From contig OX381721.1 of assembly GCA_947462335.1 (NCBI GenBank), positions 34,708,303-34,772,302 of the forward strand: 64,000 bases of DNA, read 5' to 3'. This DNA comes from Harmothoe impar (Eukaryota > Annelida > Polychaeta > Phyllodocida > Polynoidae). Both the position numbers and the translations under genes were made by a program. Under the pieces are notes generated by a model that was not told the origin of the DNA, did no database searches, and saw nothing but the letters and a program-made list of their open reading frames with translations. This document shows positions 18,766 to 30,757 of the stretch, piece by piece; the first letter of the stretch is position 1, and each line of letters starts with the position of its first letter.

Positions 18766-21359
18766 TTAAAGGAACACTCTAAGCGCCTTCAAGTTCAGTA
18801 TGCCATGTAAATGTCTCAGAGAGGTCATGACGGTATTAAAGTGGCATTCACTTGATAAAATATGCTTGAACTGATTCTTTAGCCAAATTACATGTCCAAA
18901 TTGGCTATAGGAAAATGGAAGGTCATGGCACCGAAAGGACCTTCACCGAGTATCAAATGGAGTGCGGGTAGGATTATACAAGAGGAGGTAGGAAGAATGG
19001 AATGCTGCCTGCCACTTTACCCTTTAGGCCCAAAGCACTGTATCCTTCTGTCAGTATGATTCATGAATGCAGCCCTTGCAAGTATCCTACCATTGCTGCA
19101 TTCATGCATCATTCTGACCCACCAGAGTTGTTGGAGCGTTAGCGAGATGCAATAATGCAGCAAGTCGTTGGTCAACACTGCGCTAAAGAACATGATAGCA
19201 AATGCACATGCCACCTTGGGGTATGATGTCTTCCTTAAAGAGTCCATGTACCATAATGTGCCATTTGTTGTTGGGAATAGGCCGAGGTATTGAGGGAACA
19301 GTAGCAGTAGCAAGGTGTCCTTGTCACTGGTGGTATGCAGGTGAAGGTATCAAGGAGCAGACATGTATTTTATCTTATGCCAATAGCTAAACTATAGACA
19401 TCTCATATTCATCACAGCCCTAAAATAGCCCTGGTCAGTATTTCATGACCCAGTACTTAATTATGTTCAAAAACGTCCATTATTATTTTTGTTATCTGAG
19501 GTAGTTCCCTTCCCTAGCTCCTATAGTATTTTTTTGATAGGCATTTTGCTTAATGGTGCAAGCGCAGCTAAATTTAAACAATTTTGGAACCTCGAAATCT
19601 ATGAAAATTGAATAAAATTTGATCATTTGAATAACTGTCCGGCGGACTTAAATGCTCCTGGCCATACTGTAGCATATAGGACAGGTGGACCAGCCCTTTA
19701 AGTGGGCATAATTAAGTGCTTAATAGGCGTAATTGGAAGGGTCAATGTAAACACGTTCAGGAGGGTCATATACCACTCTAGCCTGGGTATCTGGCAGCTT
19801 TTCTCTCCTGCGACAGTGAATTATAGCCTTCTTGTTATTTTCTATAACAGCAGCATTCTGTATCAAATGAAATAGGTTGAAGAACTGGAAATCAGATGAT
19901 TCTTATCATGTATGCAAATATAATATTATTGTTTCCTGGGCTGTGTTTGGTGAAATGCCATCTTAAAGGACGAGCTCTTCGGATATGGAATAGTTGCTAT
20001 GACAACAGCAAAATTGCAAACATGTTCTTATTTTGTTATCTTTCATTCTTTAGGCAACATTCTGACGCCAATAAGCCAAGTTGAATACCTGGAAACAGGT
20101 AAGGGTGACACTCTAGAGAAAAATACCCCTCAAGTATTTGTCAGGCTGTAAGGAAGCTGACATTCTAACTTTAGAAAAAACGTAAAATGAATTCAGGATG
20201 ATAACAATGGTCTCCATGTTAACAAGAATGTCAGAAATATGTGTGTTATTGTGTCAATAAAAATCAACACTCCGCATGTGAACTGTGTTAATAAGATGCA
20301 TCCATGGCTACCCGATTTGCCAATTTTACGCATATATATATTCTTCTGAACAGATATACTGCAAATGTAATTGATTTCAGAATTATACTGCTTTCATAGA
20401 AAGCACATCAGAGGCTTCATTTTAATTTTTAATTCACTAAGTTAAAGTTCCTGGCAGTGGTAATATGCTTTTAAGTCCCAGTTCTGACTCATGTGATAAC
20501 AATGGTCTTAACCATTAATAAGGTTGTCAGAACTATGTGTGTTATTATACCAACGAGAAAAACTTTCGTTGTGGCCAATAGATGAAGGCTGGCCACCACG
20601 TGCTGGTGACATCACTATTATTATATGTTTGCTGAAATCAAGTACATTAAATAGCATCGGCTCATTATTCCATAGCAATAGATCCATTCTATGTATGTGT
20701 ACATGTGCTATATGTATTGTGCATATTGTGGAGGGGAGGGGGTGTGTGCAACATATTTATTTGTCTTAGGGTCAATTTCTACGATACAAAGGAAAGCTAA
20801 TGTCCTATGTCAATTTTAAGAAAATGGTATGTCCAATAGACCTATTTGTCAAGTTCATTTGTTCCCAAGTCAGTCCCTGGAAAACACCAAGTACTATAGT
20901 TTGTCCACAGAAACCATCATAGGAGAGTATGAGGTCAGGTTAATAGATCTAAACTTATTTCAGAATCAAATATGGAGCTGACACTCTTTACCATTATAGC
21001 AAGGATTCTATATTGACTAGGATGTCTCACTCGGTAGACTCCAATGTTATAGCCCCCCCCCCTCTACCCCCCCCCCCCCCCATGACAGTGGGCGACTTTG
21101 TAAGCTCTGTATTGAAAACTATGAAGAATAGGGGGTTTTAGGTGGCCCTCTTGTGTCCTTATCAGAGTGATACCAAATGGAAAGAAGGGATTTTCTAGAC
21201 CGAAAAATCCTGCTGAATCCAAATATTGTGGTCTTAATTTTCAAAACCTGACCAAGACCACTCAAAAATGAACTTTGATGATGCAAAGTATTTTAAAATG
21301 TACAAAAAGATGTTGAAAAATCTGGAACATTATCTAGATATAAACTTGTCAATCAAAAT

Positions 21360-22240
21360 CAGTATCTCAATCTACCTATTCAACATTGACCTATCCCTCA
21401 ATCTGACAGGCACTCTTCCCATGTATCACACTACCTATCCTGCACACTGCCTATCCCTCAGCCTACCTATCCCTCAAGTTACCTATCCCTTGAATTAGAA
21501 CCTTCTTCTAAATTGGCTTAGCTCTCCAAAAGCTTAAAGGCTAAAGCTTACCCCTCTCCTTGCTACTCTTGCCCACTTTCTATGCCTACTTATCCCTGAG
21601 TCCACCTATCCCCAATCTGCCTATCACCCAGCCTACCTATCCCTCATAATGACTATCTCTCACTCTGCCTATGTGTCATGATTAAATCAGCATTATCCAT
21701 CATTTTAACTATGCCCATCTGCTTGACATAACATTCCTCACAATGTCCACTATAATTTGTATCTATCCTATTATTTCTATGGATGAATTGATTTGCCTTT
21801 CATCCAGTTTACCTATCCTTCATTGTGCCTATCCTGGCATATCCCTCATGCTTAACCTGCACATCCCTCAGACTTCCTACCCCGGGCTTTTACATATCTC
21901 CATCTTGCAAGGTACCTTCCATACCTATCTCTCCAAACTGCCTATCAATGTCATACTACCTATCCCTCTCGCAATTCATCTTCCCGAATACCCATCCCCC
22001 ATGCTCTGTATGACTATCCCTTATTTTGCCTATCCCTCTTGCTCCCTACAACCTTTCACCCATCTCTCAGACTTCCTGTACCTATGATGACCATATCTTA
22101 GTTTACATACCCCTAAGGTACCTATCTTACAGTGTACATGCACATGTACCTCCATCTACCCATCATTCATGCTTCATATCATTCAGCCTACCTATCCCTC
22201 ATGATGCCTATTCTTCATGCTGCTGCTGTATATTCTTCAG
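21360..22240. repeat. CTATCCCTCA minisatellite
   Basis: Pyrimidine-rich degenerate repeats of CTACCTATCCCTCA (about 14-16 bp) fill the spacer between duplication copies A and B. Long open frames here are a by-product of the repeat. Just upstream, 21050-21082 is a poly(C) tract. Confidence 0.7.
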
Positions 22241-22593
22241 TGTGCCTAGCCTGTCTTAAACATATCCCTCACCTTATGTTCTCTTCTTTCTATTTATTTC
22301 TAAGTCCGACTCTTATGAATATTTTTGGTACCCTTCATACAGAAAATGGCCTATAGCTCCTGGACCACAACCCCAACTTTATAAGAAAAGTCTGTATCAG
22401 GCACTCAAGGTGGAAGGGCGTCCTAACAGTGAGCTGTAAGAACCCCCCTGTGTGTGATGGAGGTCAGGGCCTCCTTGACCCTCCTCCTTAACCAGTCCCC
22501 GCCCCCGGCAGGATTTACCGTTCAGGACAGCGTGGTGATGTGTCAGCCTCACACCAGGAGGCACTGGTGCTGCTGTGTTAGGCATAGGGCTAG

Positions 22594-23405
22594 ATCTCAC
22601 CAAAGCGATACAGGTTGATAGTCTAAGACAGGGGGACTTCTACAACTAGGTGATCTCTATGATGGGTGACCTCCACAACTGGGTGACCTCTTTCACCGGA
22701 TGACCTCTATGACCAGGTGACAAATATGACTTGGTGACCTCTTTGACAGGGTGACCTCTATGAATGGGTGATCTCTTTGACTGGGTGACCTCTATGACTG
22801 GGTGACCTTGACCAGGTAACCTCTATGAATGGGTGACTCCTTTGACTGGGTGACCTCTTGGACCGGGTGACCTCTTGGACCGGGTGACCTCTATGACTGG
22901 GTGACTTCTATGACCGGGTGACCTATTTGTATGGGTGACTTCTTTGACCGGGTGATCTCTATGACTGGGTGATCTCTTTAAATGGGTGTCCTCTATGACT
23001 GGGTGGCCTCTATGACTTGGTGATCTTTTTGATTGGGTGACCTCTATGAATGGCTGACCTTGACCAGGTAACCTCTTTGACCGGGTGACCTCTATGACTG
23101 GGTGATGTCTTTCACTGGGTGACCTCTATGACTAGGTGACCTATTTGACCGCGTGACCTAGTCTGGGTGACCTGTTGGACCGGCAAGCATGAAAAGGGAT
23201 TTAATGGGGCATATGTAGAAAGAAATGGCAGGGAAAAGTTAATGCAAGTTTTTACACTTTATCTTACTAATTGTATTTCAATTTGGTTATAATCATGTGC
23301 CTTTTCTTGCTTGCAGGTCATAGAGGTTACCCGGTCATGGAGTTCACCCAGTCAAAGAGGTCACCTGGGCTTAGACTATCAACTTGTGTCGATCTGGTGA
23401 GACTT
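22594..23405. mobile_element. TIR element carrying an internal minisatellite
   Basis: The left end reads CTCACCAAAGCGATACAGG then TTGATAGTCTAAG. The right end is the reverse of TCTCACCAGATCGACACAAG then TTGATAGTCTAAG. Inside, units of GGTGACCTCTATGACTGG run inward from the left (22640-23175), and a few inverted units occur at the right (23320-23375). Copy A has lost its right internal units. It seems to be a non-autonomous foldback element whose subterminal repeats have expanded. Confidence 0.65.
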
Positions 23406-24244
23406 AGCCATAGACGTTATACTGCATGAATGTTCGGCATTAAGCAAATATAAGATGCCCTAAAGGAAAACTCTAAGCACCTTTAAGTTCAGTATGTCAT
23501 GTAAATGTCTCAGAGAGGTCATAACGGTATTAAAGTGGCATTACTTGATGAAATATGCTTGAAGTGTTTCTTTAGCCAAATTAGATGTCCAAATTGCCTA
23601 AAGGAAAATGGAAGGTCATGGCACCAAAAGGACCTTCACCGAGTATCAAATTGAGTCCGGGTAGGGTTATACAAGAGTGGGTAGGAAGAATGGAATGCTG
23701 CCTGCCAGTTTACCCTTTAGGCCCAAAGCACTGTATCCTACTGTCAGTATGATTCATGAATGCAGCCCTTGCAAGTATCCTACCATTGCTGCATTCATGC
23801 ATCATGCTGACCCACCAGGGTTGATACACTGTTGGAGGGTTAGCGAGATGTGACAATGCAGCAAGTCGTTGGTCAACACTGCGCTAAAGAACATGATAGC
23901 AAATGAACATGGCACCTTGGGGTATGATGTCTTCCTTAAAGAGTCCATGTACCATAATGTGCCATTTGTTGTTGGGAATAGGCCGAGGTATTGAGGGAAC
24001 AGTAGCAGCCTGAGCAAGGTGTCCTTGTCACTGGTGGTATGCAGGTGAAGGTATCAAGGAGAAGAAATGTATTTTATCTTATATTATCTTATTATTTTAT
24101 CCAATAGCTAAACTATAGACATCTTATATTCATCACAGCCCTAAAATAGCCCTGGTCAGTATTTCATGACCCAGTACGTGATAATGTTTAAAAACGTCCA
24201 TTATTATTATTATTATTAGAGGTAGTTCCCTTTTATAGCTCCTA

Positions 24245-24354
24245 TCCCAGTGGGCACAAAATGCAGTTCAACATTGAATCGATGTTGAATCAACATTGAA
24301 TCAACATCGACAACCATTTATCAATGTTGATTCAATGTTCTGTGCCCACTGGGA
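24245..24354. mobile_element. 110-bp MITE, TCCCAGTGGGCACA ends
   Basis: A 14-bp perfect TIR (TCCCAGTGGGCACA / TGTGCCCACTGGGA), an interior of CAACATTGAATC-type repeats, and TA on both sides. Copy A has the empty site near 19526. Similar CCCAGTGGGCAC MITEs are widespread in animals; TA suggests Tc1/mariner-type insertion. Confidence 0.85.
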
Positions 24355-25542
24355 TATTATTTTTTTGATAGGCATTTTGCTTAAAGGTGCAAGCGCAGCT
24401 AAATTTAAACAATTTTGGAACCTCAAAATCTATGAAAATTGAATAAAATTTGATCATTTGAATAACTGTCTGGCAGACTTAAATGCTCCTGGCCATACTG
24501 TAGCAAATAGGACAGGTGGACCAGCCCTTTAAGTGGGCATAAGCATGATTAATAGGCGTAATTGGAAGGGTCAATGTAAACACGTTCAGTAGGGTCATAT
24601 ACCACTCTAGCCCGGGTATCTGGCAGCTTTTCTCTCCTGCCACAGTGAATTATAGCCTTCTTGTTATTTTCTATAACAGCAGCATTCTGTATCAAATGAA
24701 ATAGGTTGAACAACTGGAAATCAGATGATTCTTATCATGTATGCAAATATAATATTATTGTTTCCTGGGCTGTGTTTGGTGAAATGCCATTTTAAAGGAT
24801 GAGCTCTTCGGATATGGAATAGTTGCTATGACAATAGCAAAATTGCAAACATATTCTTATTTTGTTATCTTTCAATCTTTAGGCAACATTCTGACGGTAA
24901 TAAGCCAAGTTGAATACTTGGAAACAGGTAAGGGTGACACTCTGGTGACAAATACCCCTCAAGTATTTGTTAGGCTGTGAGGAAGCTGACATTCTAACTT
25001 TAGAAAAACGTAGAATGAATTCAGGATGATAACAATGGTCTCCATGTTAACAAGAATGTCAGAAATATGTGTGTTATCGTGTCAATAAAAATCAACACTC
25101 CACATGTGAACCGTGTTAATAAGATGCATCCATGGCTACCCGATTTGCCAATTTTACGCATATATTCTTCTGAACAGATATACTGCAAATGTAATTGATT
25201 TCAGAATTATACTGCTTTCATAGAAAGCACATCAGAGGCTTCATTTTAATTTTTAATTCACTAAGTTAAAGTTCCTGGCAGTGGTAATATGCTTTTAAGT
25301 CCCAGTTCTGACTCATGTGATAACAATGGTCTTAACCATTAATGAGGTTGTCAGAACTATGTGTGTTATTATACCAATGAAAATAAACTTTCATTGTGGC
25401 CAATAGATGAAGGCTGACTACAAGTGTTGCTGACATCACTATTCTTAGGTGTTTGCTGAAATCAAGTACATTAAATAGCATCGGCTCATTATTCCATAGA
25501 AATAGATCTATTCTACACCCGGGCAATTTGAGCGTCAGCCAA

Positions 25543-25892
25543 TGCAAGGGTCAGGCACTGCTGGAGTATAATAGATGAGTCAAGGGCCATTCTAGTGAGG
25601 GTCAGGCTATGTTGGACCTTCATCTAGAGCTTCTACTCACCCAGAATGTCTTGAGAGTCTGTCTATCCTGGATCCTCATGCCAGGGTCTGACAATGCTGG
25701 ACTCATGGGATAGTCTCCTTCAGCCTGCAAGAGTCCAGCATTGTCAGACTCTGGCATGAAGATCCAGCATGGCCAGACTTTATAGCGATTTTGCAAAAGT
25801 CCAGCCTGCTATTGAAGGTCCAGCATAGCCTGACCCTCACTAGAATGGCCCTTGACCCATCTATTATAGTCCAGCAGTGCCTGACCCTTGTA
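25543..25892. mobile_element. 350-bp foldback element, near-complete palindrome
   Basis: Outer arms of about 78 bp match at roughly 74 of 78 positions (CAAGGGTCAGGCACTGCTGG at the left). A second inner inverted pair (GTCTGACAATGCTGGACT) lies around a short centre, so almost the entire element can fold. It is absent from copy A, where unrelated sequence (about 20690-20730) sits at this point. Confidence 0.75.
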
Positions 25893-26317
25893 TAAGAGTG
25901 CTGTTGGCGACATTGGATGACGCTGATATTTGCCTGTGTGTGAATTGTGGAGGGGAGGGGGTGTGTGCAACATATTTATTTGTCTTAGGGTCAATTTCTA
26001 CGATACAATGTAAATTTTAAGAAATCGGTATGTCCAATAGACCCATTTGTCAAGTTAATTCGTTTCCAAGTCAGGCCCTGGAAAACACCAGGTACTATAG
26101 TTTGTCCACGGAAACCATAATGGGAGGGTATGAGGTCAGGTTAATAGATCTATACTTATTTCCGAATCAAATGTGGAGCTGCCACTCTTTACCATTATAG
26201 GGAGTTCAATGCCGGTCCAGTAAGTGTTGGAATTTAGTGAGAACAGACCTGTACTCGTGCCCTTTGTACCTTGCATACAACTCTAAAGATGGCATGACGC
26301 CATGATCAGCGTTTTAA

Positions 26318-27032
26318 AGGGTATCGCTACAAAAGTAGGTGCTGGAACCCTGTGGATGTCAGAGAAACGACATTGTACTATGTAGCTAGTGCTGCCCTCT
26401 CGTGGCAAATGTCAATAAGAGATGTATGGAATAATAGCACAACAGTTCTTCAGATCACCACCAGAATCTGTAGTGTAGTGGTTATGATGCCTGCTTTGCA
26501 ATCAGAGGATCAGGAGTTCTATCCCAGAAGGTGCCATGACCTTTTCTCAAAAAAAAGGTATAATTATTCTTTTCTTTTGGGGGGGGGTAAAATAAAGGGG
26601 GGAAGGAATCTTGCATTATAGTCTAATTTTCACATAGAGAGTATATAAGCAGCAATGTCCATTGCATGGGCTATAGGGCTAGATTGCCTCACAAAGGCCG
26701 TATTTTTTCTTTAAATGGGCATTACAGAAAAATGAGCACCACAACATGTAATTTTTTTTCCATTTTCTATTTGATTATTTTGCCAACTAATCTAATCCGA
26801 AGTGATTCGAAGATAGCAAAAGAAGAACATGGTCATCTGACCACAAAATAAAAATGCTCTTTTAGCTTAGTTAAGAACTAGCTTTTTCAAGTGGCTTTCC
26901 CATAGAATTGAGCACTGTACCATGCCATTTTCTTTACTTTTTCTAGTTCCTAATGTATTGAACTAATATCATACTAAGTTATATGCAGAAATCAATAGAA
27001 TATCTAGATCATCGAACAGGTAGCGATACCCT
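26318..27032 (+). mobile_element. 715-bp TTAA-flanked element with tRNA-like head, copy 2
   Basis: AGGGTATCGCTAC / GTAGCGATACCCT ends, with TTAA at 26314-26317 and 27033-27036. Collinear over its whole length with the reverse complement of 18051-18765, with few differences. Contains a T-run/G-run pair near 26575 and the tRNA-like head at about 26464-26535. Non-coding. Confidence 0.8.
26464..26535 (+). other. tRNA-derived Pol III promoter-like region
   Basis: A box TAGTGTAGTGG at 26471-26481 and B-box-like AGTTCTATCCC ending at 26525, about 33 bp apart as in tRNAs and tRNA-SINEs. Same module as in the first copy. Confidence 0.5.
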
Positions 27033-27759
27033 TTAAACAGACAGCATTGGTCCCTTTGGGCCCCATATGTGTTTTACTATGGCCAGCTGGGCTTGCCCAT
27101 ATCTGGGTTATGGTCCCTTTTGTCCAGGGCTAGAAGAGGGAGCCCAGATTCATTGTAAATATTTCAAAACATGCTGCCATCTGATTTTCCACCATTTATT
27201 GTACTTATTTTTAGAGTTAAATGAATCCGGGCTTGAGCTGGGCACTTTGAATCTGGGCTGACCCATCTGGGCTCCCACCTATAACCCCTTACAAAAGGGA
27301 CCATAACCCAGATACATGTGAATATATGGGCAAATCAGCTTGCCCAATTAAAACCCTGTATGGGTCCAACTCAGCAATGTTGGCTGGGTACCGCGCAGGT
27401 ACTATATTGGCACATCAGGCCAGCCTTTTCACCAGTGTCTCACGAGTGTCTCAGTATCGGGTCGGCACTCTGCATAGATGCCGCCCTAGTGAGCTACTCA
27501 CTATGACATTTATGCATCATGACATGCATTATCAAAATGGCATAATGCATTAAAAACCTTTTTGTCCTTTAATGAGATAATAGAGTCTTTGTACCTGGTG
27601 ATAGTGGTGGGTGTAGTACAAGGTGAAGCCACGGTGTGCTGATATCACGATACACGAATATTGATGTCATTACATTTGTCTATTGACCTTAATATGGTCT
27701 TACTAATGATGCATGTATCATTTATCAAAGTGGTAATTGTCTGTGACGCATGCCGCGAT

Positions 27760-28140
27760 GCCTTTGTGTCATCTACAGGAATAACTACACTGAAATAGTA
27801 AACTTGTCTCCGGACTATTCTAAGTGACTGTCATAAAATAAACGAGTTAAAGGTTGTCTAACTTATCAGGTTACCATCCCACAAACCTGTCTCCTGACTC
27901 ATATAAGTGACAAGGAAGTGGGTCTTCGAGCTTGAGTTGTCAGATAGAAGACCCACTTAGCATGTTAAAGCCAGCCCAAAACCAACATTTGCCAGCTCCA
28001 GATTCTATTTGTTGAATGGTCACTTTATAGGGTAGACAACCTTTAAATCGTTATTTTATGACAGTCACTTAGACGAGTCTGGAGACAAGCTTTAAAGTTT
28101 ACTTCTTCAGTGCAGTTATTCCTGTAAATAATACAAAGGC
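27760..28140. mobile_element. Long-TIR MITE (GTAAACTTGTCTCC family), copy 1
   Basis: The inverted arms extend at least from GCCTTTGTGTCATCTACAGG inward through CACTGAAATAGTAAAC, TTGTCTCC and GTGACTGTCATAAAATAAAC, with the mirror ending at 28140. A central inverted pair, GTGGGTCTTC/GAAGACCCAC, closes the foldback. A related element is at 33812-34075. Confidence 0.7.
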
Positions 28141-28410
28141 AAATACAAAGATATTAAAGCCTGCTCTTCTCCCTTATGATAGGCTATGCTTTACTAAATG
28201 TTTCAAAATATTGTTAATTTGTACCACGACTATCAATTGAATTCAGCACACAAAATAAGAGTGGCGTTTTCTTTTAAATCTTATATCGCATGATACATTC
28301 ATGATAACAGCCCTACTGAGTTACTCACCAGTGATACACTCATGCCTCATGTTGGTGCTAAGGTCGGTATGGATGACCAACTTTAGTAACTTACTAGGGC
28401 TGCATTTATG

Positions 28411-28668
28411 GCTGTGTCACATGAGATCAGGCCAATTTAATCGTCTTTTACCAAGTGCCATCTTTGACTGGGTGCCATCTTTGACTGGGTGCCATCTCTG
28501 ACCCCCTGACAGAACATTGTTTATCTAGGGCAGGTGAAGCTATATATGGAGATATTATCACCGCCATTTTCTTTATTTTATCTCTCACAGATCATTATTT
28601 TATGGTGGCCACTCAAAGTTGGCACCCGGTCAAAGACGCTCACATTGGCTCAAGCTCTTAAGACAGCC
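28411..28668. mobile_element. Family-1 foldback element, copy 2
   Basis: It starts GCTGTGTCACATGAGATC. TCTTTGACTGGGTGCCA units follow, the centre is ATATATGGAGATATTATCACC, and the right arm has GGCACCCGGTCAAAGACG. Order and centre match 72-370, allowing divergence of the right terminus. Confidence 0.6.
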
Positions 28669-28959
28669 TTCTGCGTCATGCCAACAAATAAAGCGGTGAT
28701 GCATCATCCCATCCATAAAGGGTCAGGCCTTGATTCTTACCATCGGCATCCATAGGAGTACACCCTTGTTCTGGTTCTGAAAAATACACATATTTCTCCT
28801 CTTTTAGATTTTTCTTTGATCCTATTATTGTTTTAGGCAAGGCAAGGAACCAAGCCTAGGTTAATCCTCTCACCTAAATCTCCTCTCGGATTAAACATGA
28901 GGTCAACTACATAATACAATACAGATGGTTTGTATTACACTGTATGCCGTCATTACATA

Positions 28960-28991
28960 TAATTATTATTATTATTATTATTATTATTATC
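28960..28991. repeat. (ATT)n microsatellite
   Basis: About ten ATT units. Confidence 0.9.
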
Positions 28992-29169
28992 ATAGCCAGA
29001 CAGGCGGATCAGCGTGTTACCGTATTCCAGTATACGGCTGTCAAGTTCAGGTTAGTTCAAGTTCAAGATATTTTAACCGCTGACTTCAATTACATGTTCT
29101 TTAGTTGCAATATTGGGCCGACCAGCCCTCAGTGATATTATTACGCCTCGTTCAAAATTGACCGTGACT

Positions 29170-29702
29170 ATTGACAGTTCGAACTGTCAATAACAGAACA
29201 AAATTCCCTTATTGACAGTTCAAACTGTCAATACCAGGATATAATTCTCTATTGACAGTTTGAACTGTCAATAAGGGAAAAAATATTCTCTTATTGACAC
29301 TTCCAAAAAGGAACTGTCAATAAGAGAAAAATATCCCACTATTGACAGTGTGAACTGTCAATAAGGGAATTCTATCCTGGTATTGACAGTTCAAACTGTC
29401 AATAAGGGAATTCTATTCTGTTATTGACAGTTCAAACTGTCAATAAGACAATTGATTTCTACTATTGACAGTTCAAACTGTCAATAGCCGGCCCACCTTG
29501 GTTTAGCTATTGACAGTTCAAACTGTCCATAGTGGAAAACTTTCCTCTTATTGACAGTTCACACTGTCAATAGTAGGATATTTTTCTCTTATTGACAGTT
29601 CAAACTGTCAATAGTGGTAAATTATAGGGCCACTGACAGTTCTTCACTGAACTGTCAATAGTGGGAATTTCCTCTCTTATTGACAGTTCCTTATCTGTCA
29701 TA
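29170..29702. repeat. Array of about 13 palindromes at 41-bp period
   Basis: Units of ATTGACAGTT-NN-AACTGTCAAT (22 bp) start at 29170, 29211, 29251, 29293, 29341, 29382, 29423, 29464, 29509, 29550, 29591, about 29631 and 29679. Spacing is mostly 40-42 bp. Spacers of 18-21 bp are A/T-rich and related to each other (AGGGAATTCTATYCTG and its reverse). The first seven units form a larger inverted repeat centred near 29309. The centre-point dinucleotide varies (CG, CA, TG). Confidence 0.9.
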
Positions 29703-29710
29703 ACCCTGAG

Positions 29711-30240
29711 ATCGATTTTGGTGGAAAAGTTGATTTTGGTGGAAAAGTCGATTTTGGTGGAAAAGTCGATTTGGTGGAAAAGTCGATTTTGGTGGAAAAG
29801 TCGATTTTGGTGGAAAAGTCGATTTTGGTGGAAAAGTCGATTTTGGTGGTAAAGTAGATCTTGGTGGAAAAGTCGATTTTGGTGGAAAAGTCGATTTTGG
29901 TGGTAAAGTCGATTTTGGTGGTAAAGTCGATTTTGGTAGAAAAGTCGATCTTGGTGGAAAAGTCGATCTTGGTGGAAAAGTCGATCTTGGTGGAAAAGTC
30001 GATTTTGGTGGAAAAGTCGATTTTGGTGGAAAACCGATTTTGACCGATTTTGGAGACAAAACCGATTTTGACCGATTTGGAGACAAAACCGATTTTGACC
30101 GATTTTGGAGACAAAACAGGTTTTGACCGATTTTGAGACAAAACCGATTTTGACCGATTTTGGAGACAAAACCGATTTTGGGTCTAAAACCGTTTTCGGG
30201 TTCCAAACCGATTTTGGGTCCAAAACCGATTTTGGTGAAA
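29711..30240. repeat. 18-bp minisatellite GTCGATTTTGGTGGAAAA grading into a 28-bp one
   Basis: About 18 copies of GTCGATTTTGGTGGAAAA (with GTAAA, GATCTT variants) to 30033. Then units of ACCGATTTTGACCGATTTTG + GAGACAAA to about 30180, then longer CCGATTTTGGGTC units. Because 18 bp is six codons, both strands stay open in several frames; these are not taken as genes. It lies between the two palindrome blocks. Confidence 0.9.
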
Positions 30241-30319
30241 AAAACACTTTTGCCAAAGAAAAAACACCTTTTGACTCCAAAGTCAATGGGAAGTGTCAAT
30301 AAGACAGAAATATTCCACT

Positions 30320-30430
30320 ATTGACAGTTCGCATGAGGAACTGTCAATAACAGGAATTATTTCCACTGTTGACAGTGTGAACTGTCAATAAGAGAAATAT
30401 TTTCCACTATTGACAGTTCGAACTGTCAAT
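30320..30430. repeat. Second palindrome block closing the composite element
   Basis: Three more units (30320-30349 with a longer loop, 30368-30389, 30409-30430) of the same ATTGACAGTT/AACTGTCAAT palindrome. Together with 29170-30240 it gives a composite of palindromes, minisatellite and palindromes of about 1.26 kb. Confidence 0.85.
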
Positions 30431-30447
30431 AGCGTTTTTGTTCAAAA

Positions 30448-30757
30448 TTACGTAAACAATGAATATATAAAAGATGATTATGATGAATGTATGTTGGATG
30501 TGTGATCTACAGTATAAATTTGATTGTATTCAATCATGTTTGTTCAAATAAAAAATATTCAGTTCGATTGCTTGCTTCAGTCCAATGCATAGCTTTTGTT
30601 ATTAATTATCCCTCTTCTAGGTATCACATACCAGAGATTTTAGTTAACTTGTTGACTCAGACATGTGGGTCTATGTACATAGCTGTATGCTATTGAGCAT
30701 ACTATGATGTACATTACCCTAATAAAGAATCTTTAAAAATAAAAATAAAAATAAAAC
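30448..30757 (+). mobile_element. Possible retroposon 3' end
   Basis: AT-rich sequence ending CTAATAAAGAATCTTTAAAA then (AAAAT)n, a form common at LINE/SINE 3' ends. No coding region or 5' end is seen. Confidence 0.3.

Larger units (their letters stand above)
17052..20999 (+). repeat. Segmental duplication, copy A
   Basis: It matches 22370-26200 in the same orientation over nearly its whole length, starting near CTTTATGAGAAGTCTGTATC and ending ACTCTTTACCATTATAG. It holds a TIR/minisatellite element (about 17270-17995), a 715-bp insertion absent from copy B, a hairpin repeat (19054-19113) and otherwise unannotated sequence. No gene is convincing inside it. Confidence 0.85.
22370..26200 (+). 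repeat. Segmental duplication, copy B
   Basis: Direct counterpart of 17052-20999. It lacks the 715-bp TTAA element but has two insertions of its own: a 110-bp MITE (24245-24354) and a foldback element (25543-25892). The remaining sequence aligns with scattered substitutions and small indels, and no gene is recognised. Confidence 0.85.

Noticed and set aside
21743..22356. Overlapping plus-strand frames of 60-114 codons
   Set aside because: By-products of the CTATCCC minisatellite.
29170..29702. CRISPR-like array
   Set aside because: Regular palindromic repeats with spacers look similar, but the spacers are related to each other, the array is an inverted repeat, there are no cas genes, and the DNA is eukaryotic.
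29600..30299. Open frames of about 150-230 codons encoding hexapeptide repeats on both strands
   Set aside because: The 18-bp period keeps several frames open at once on both strands. There is no non-repetitive coding sequence.
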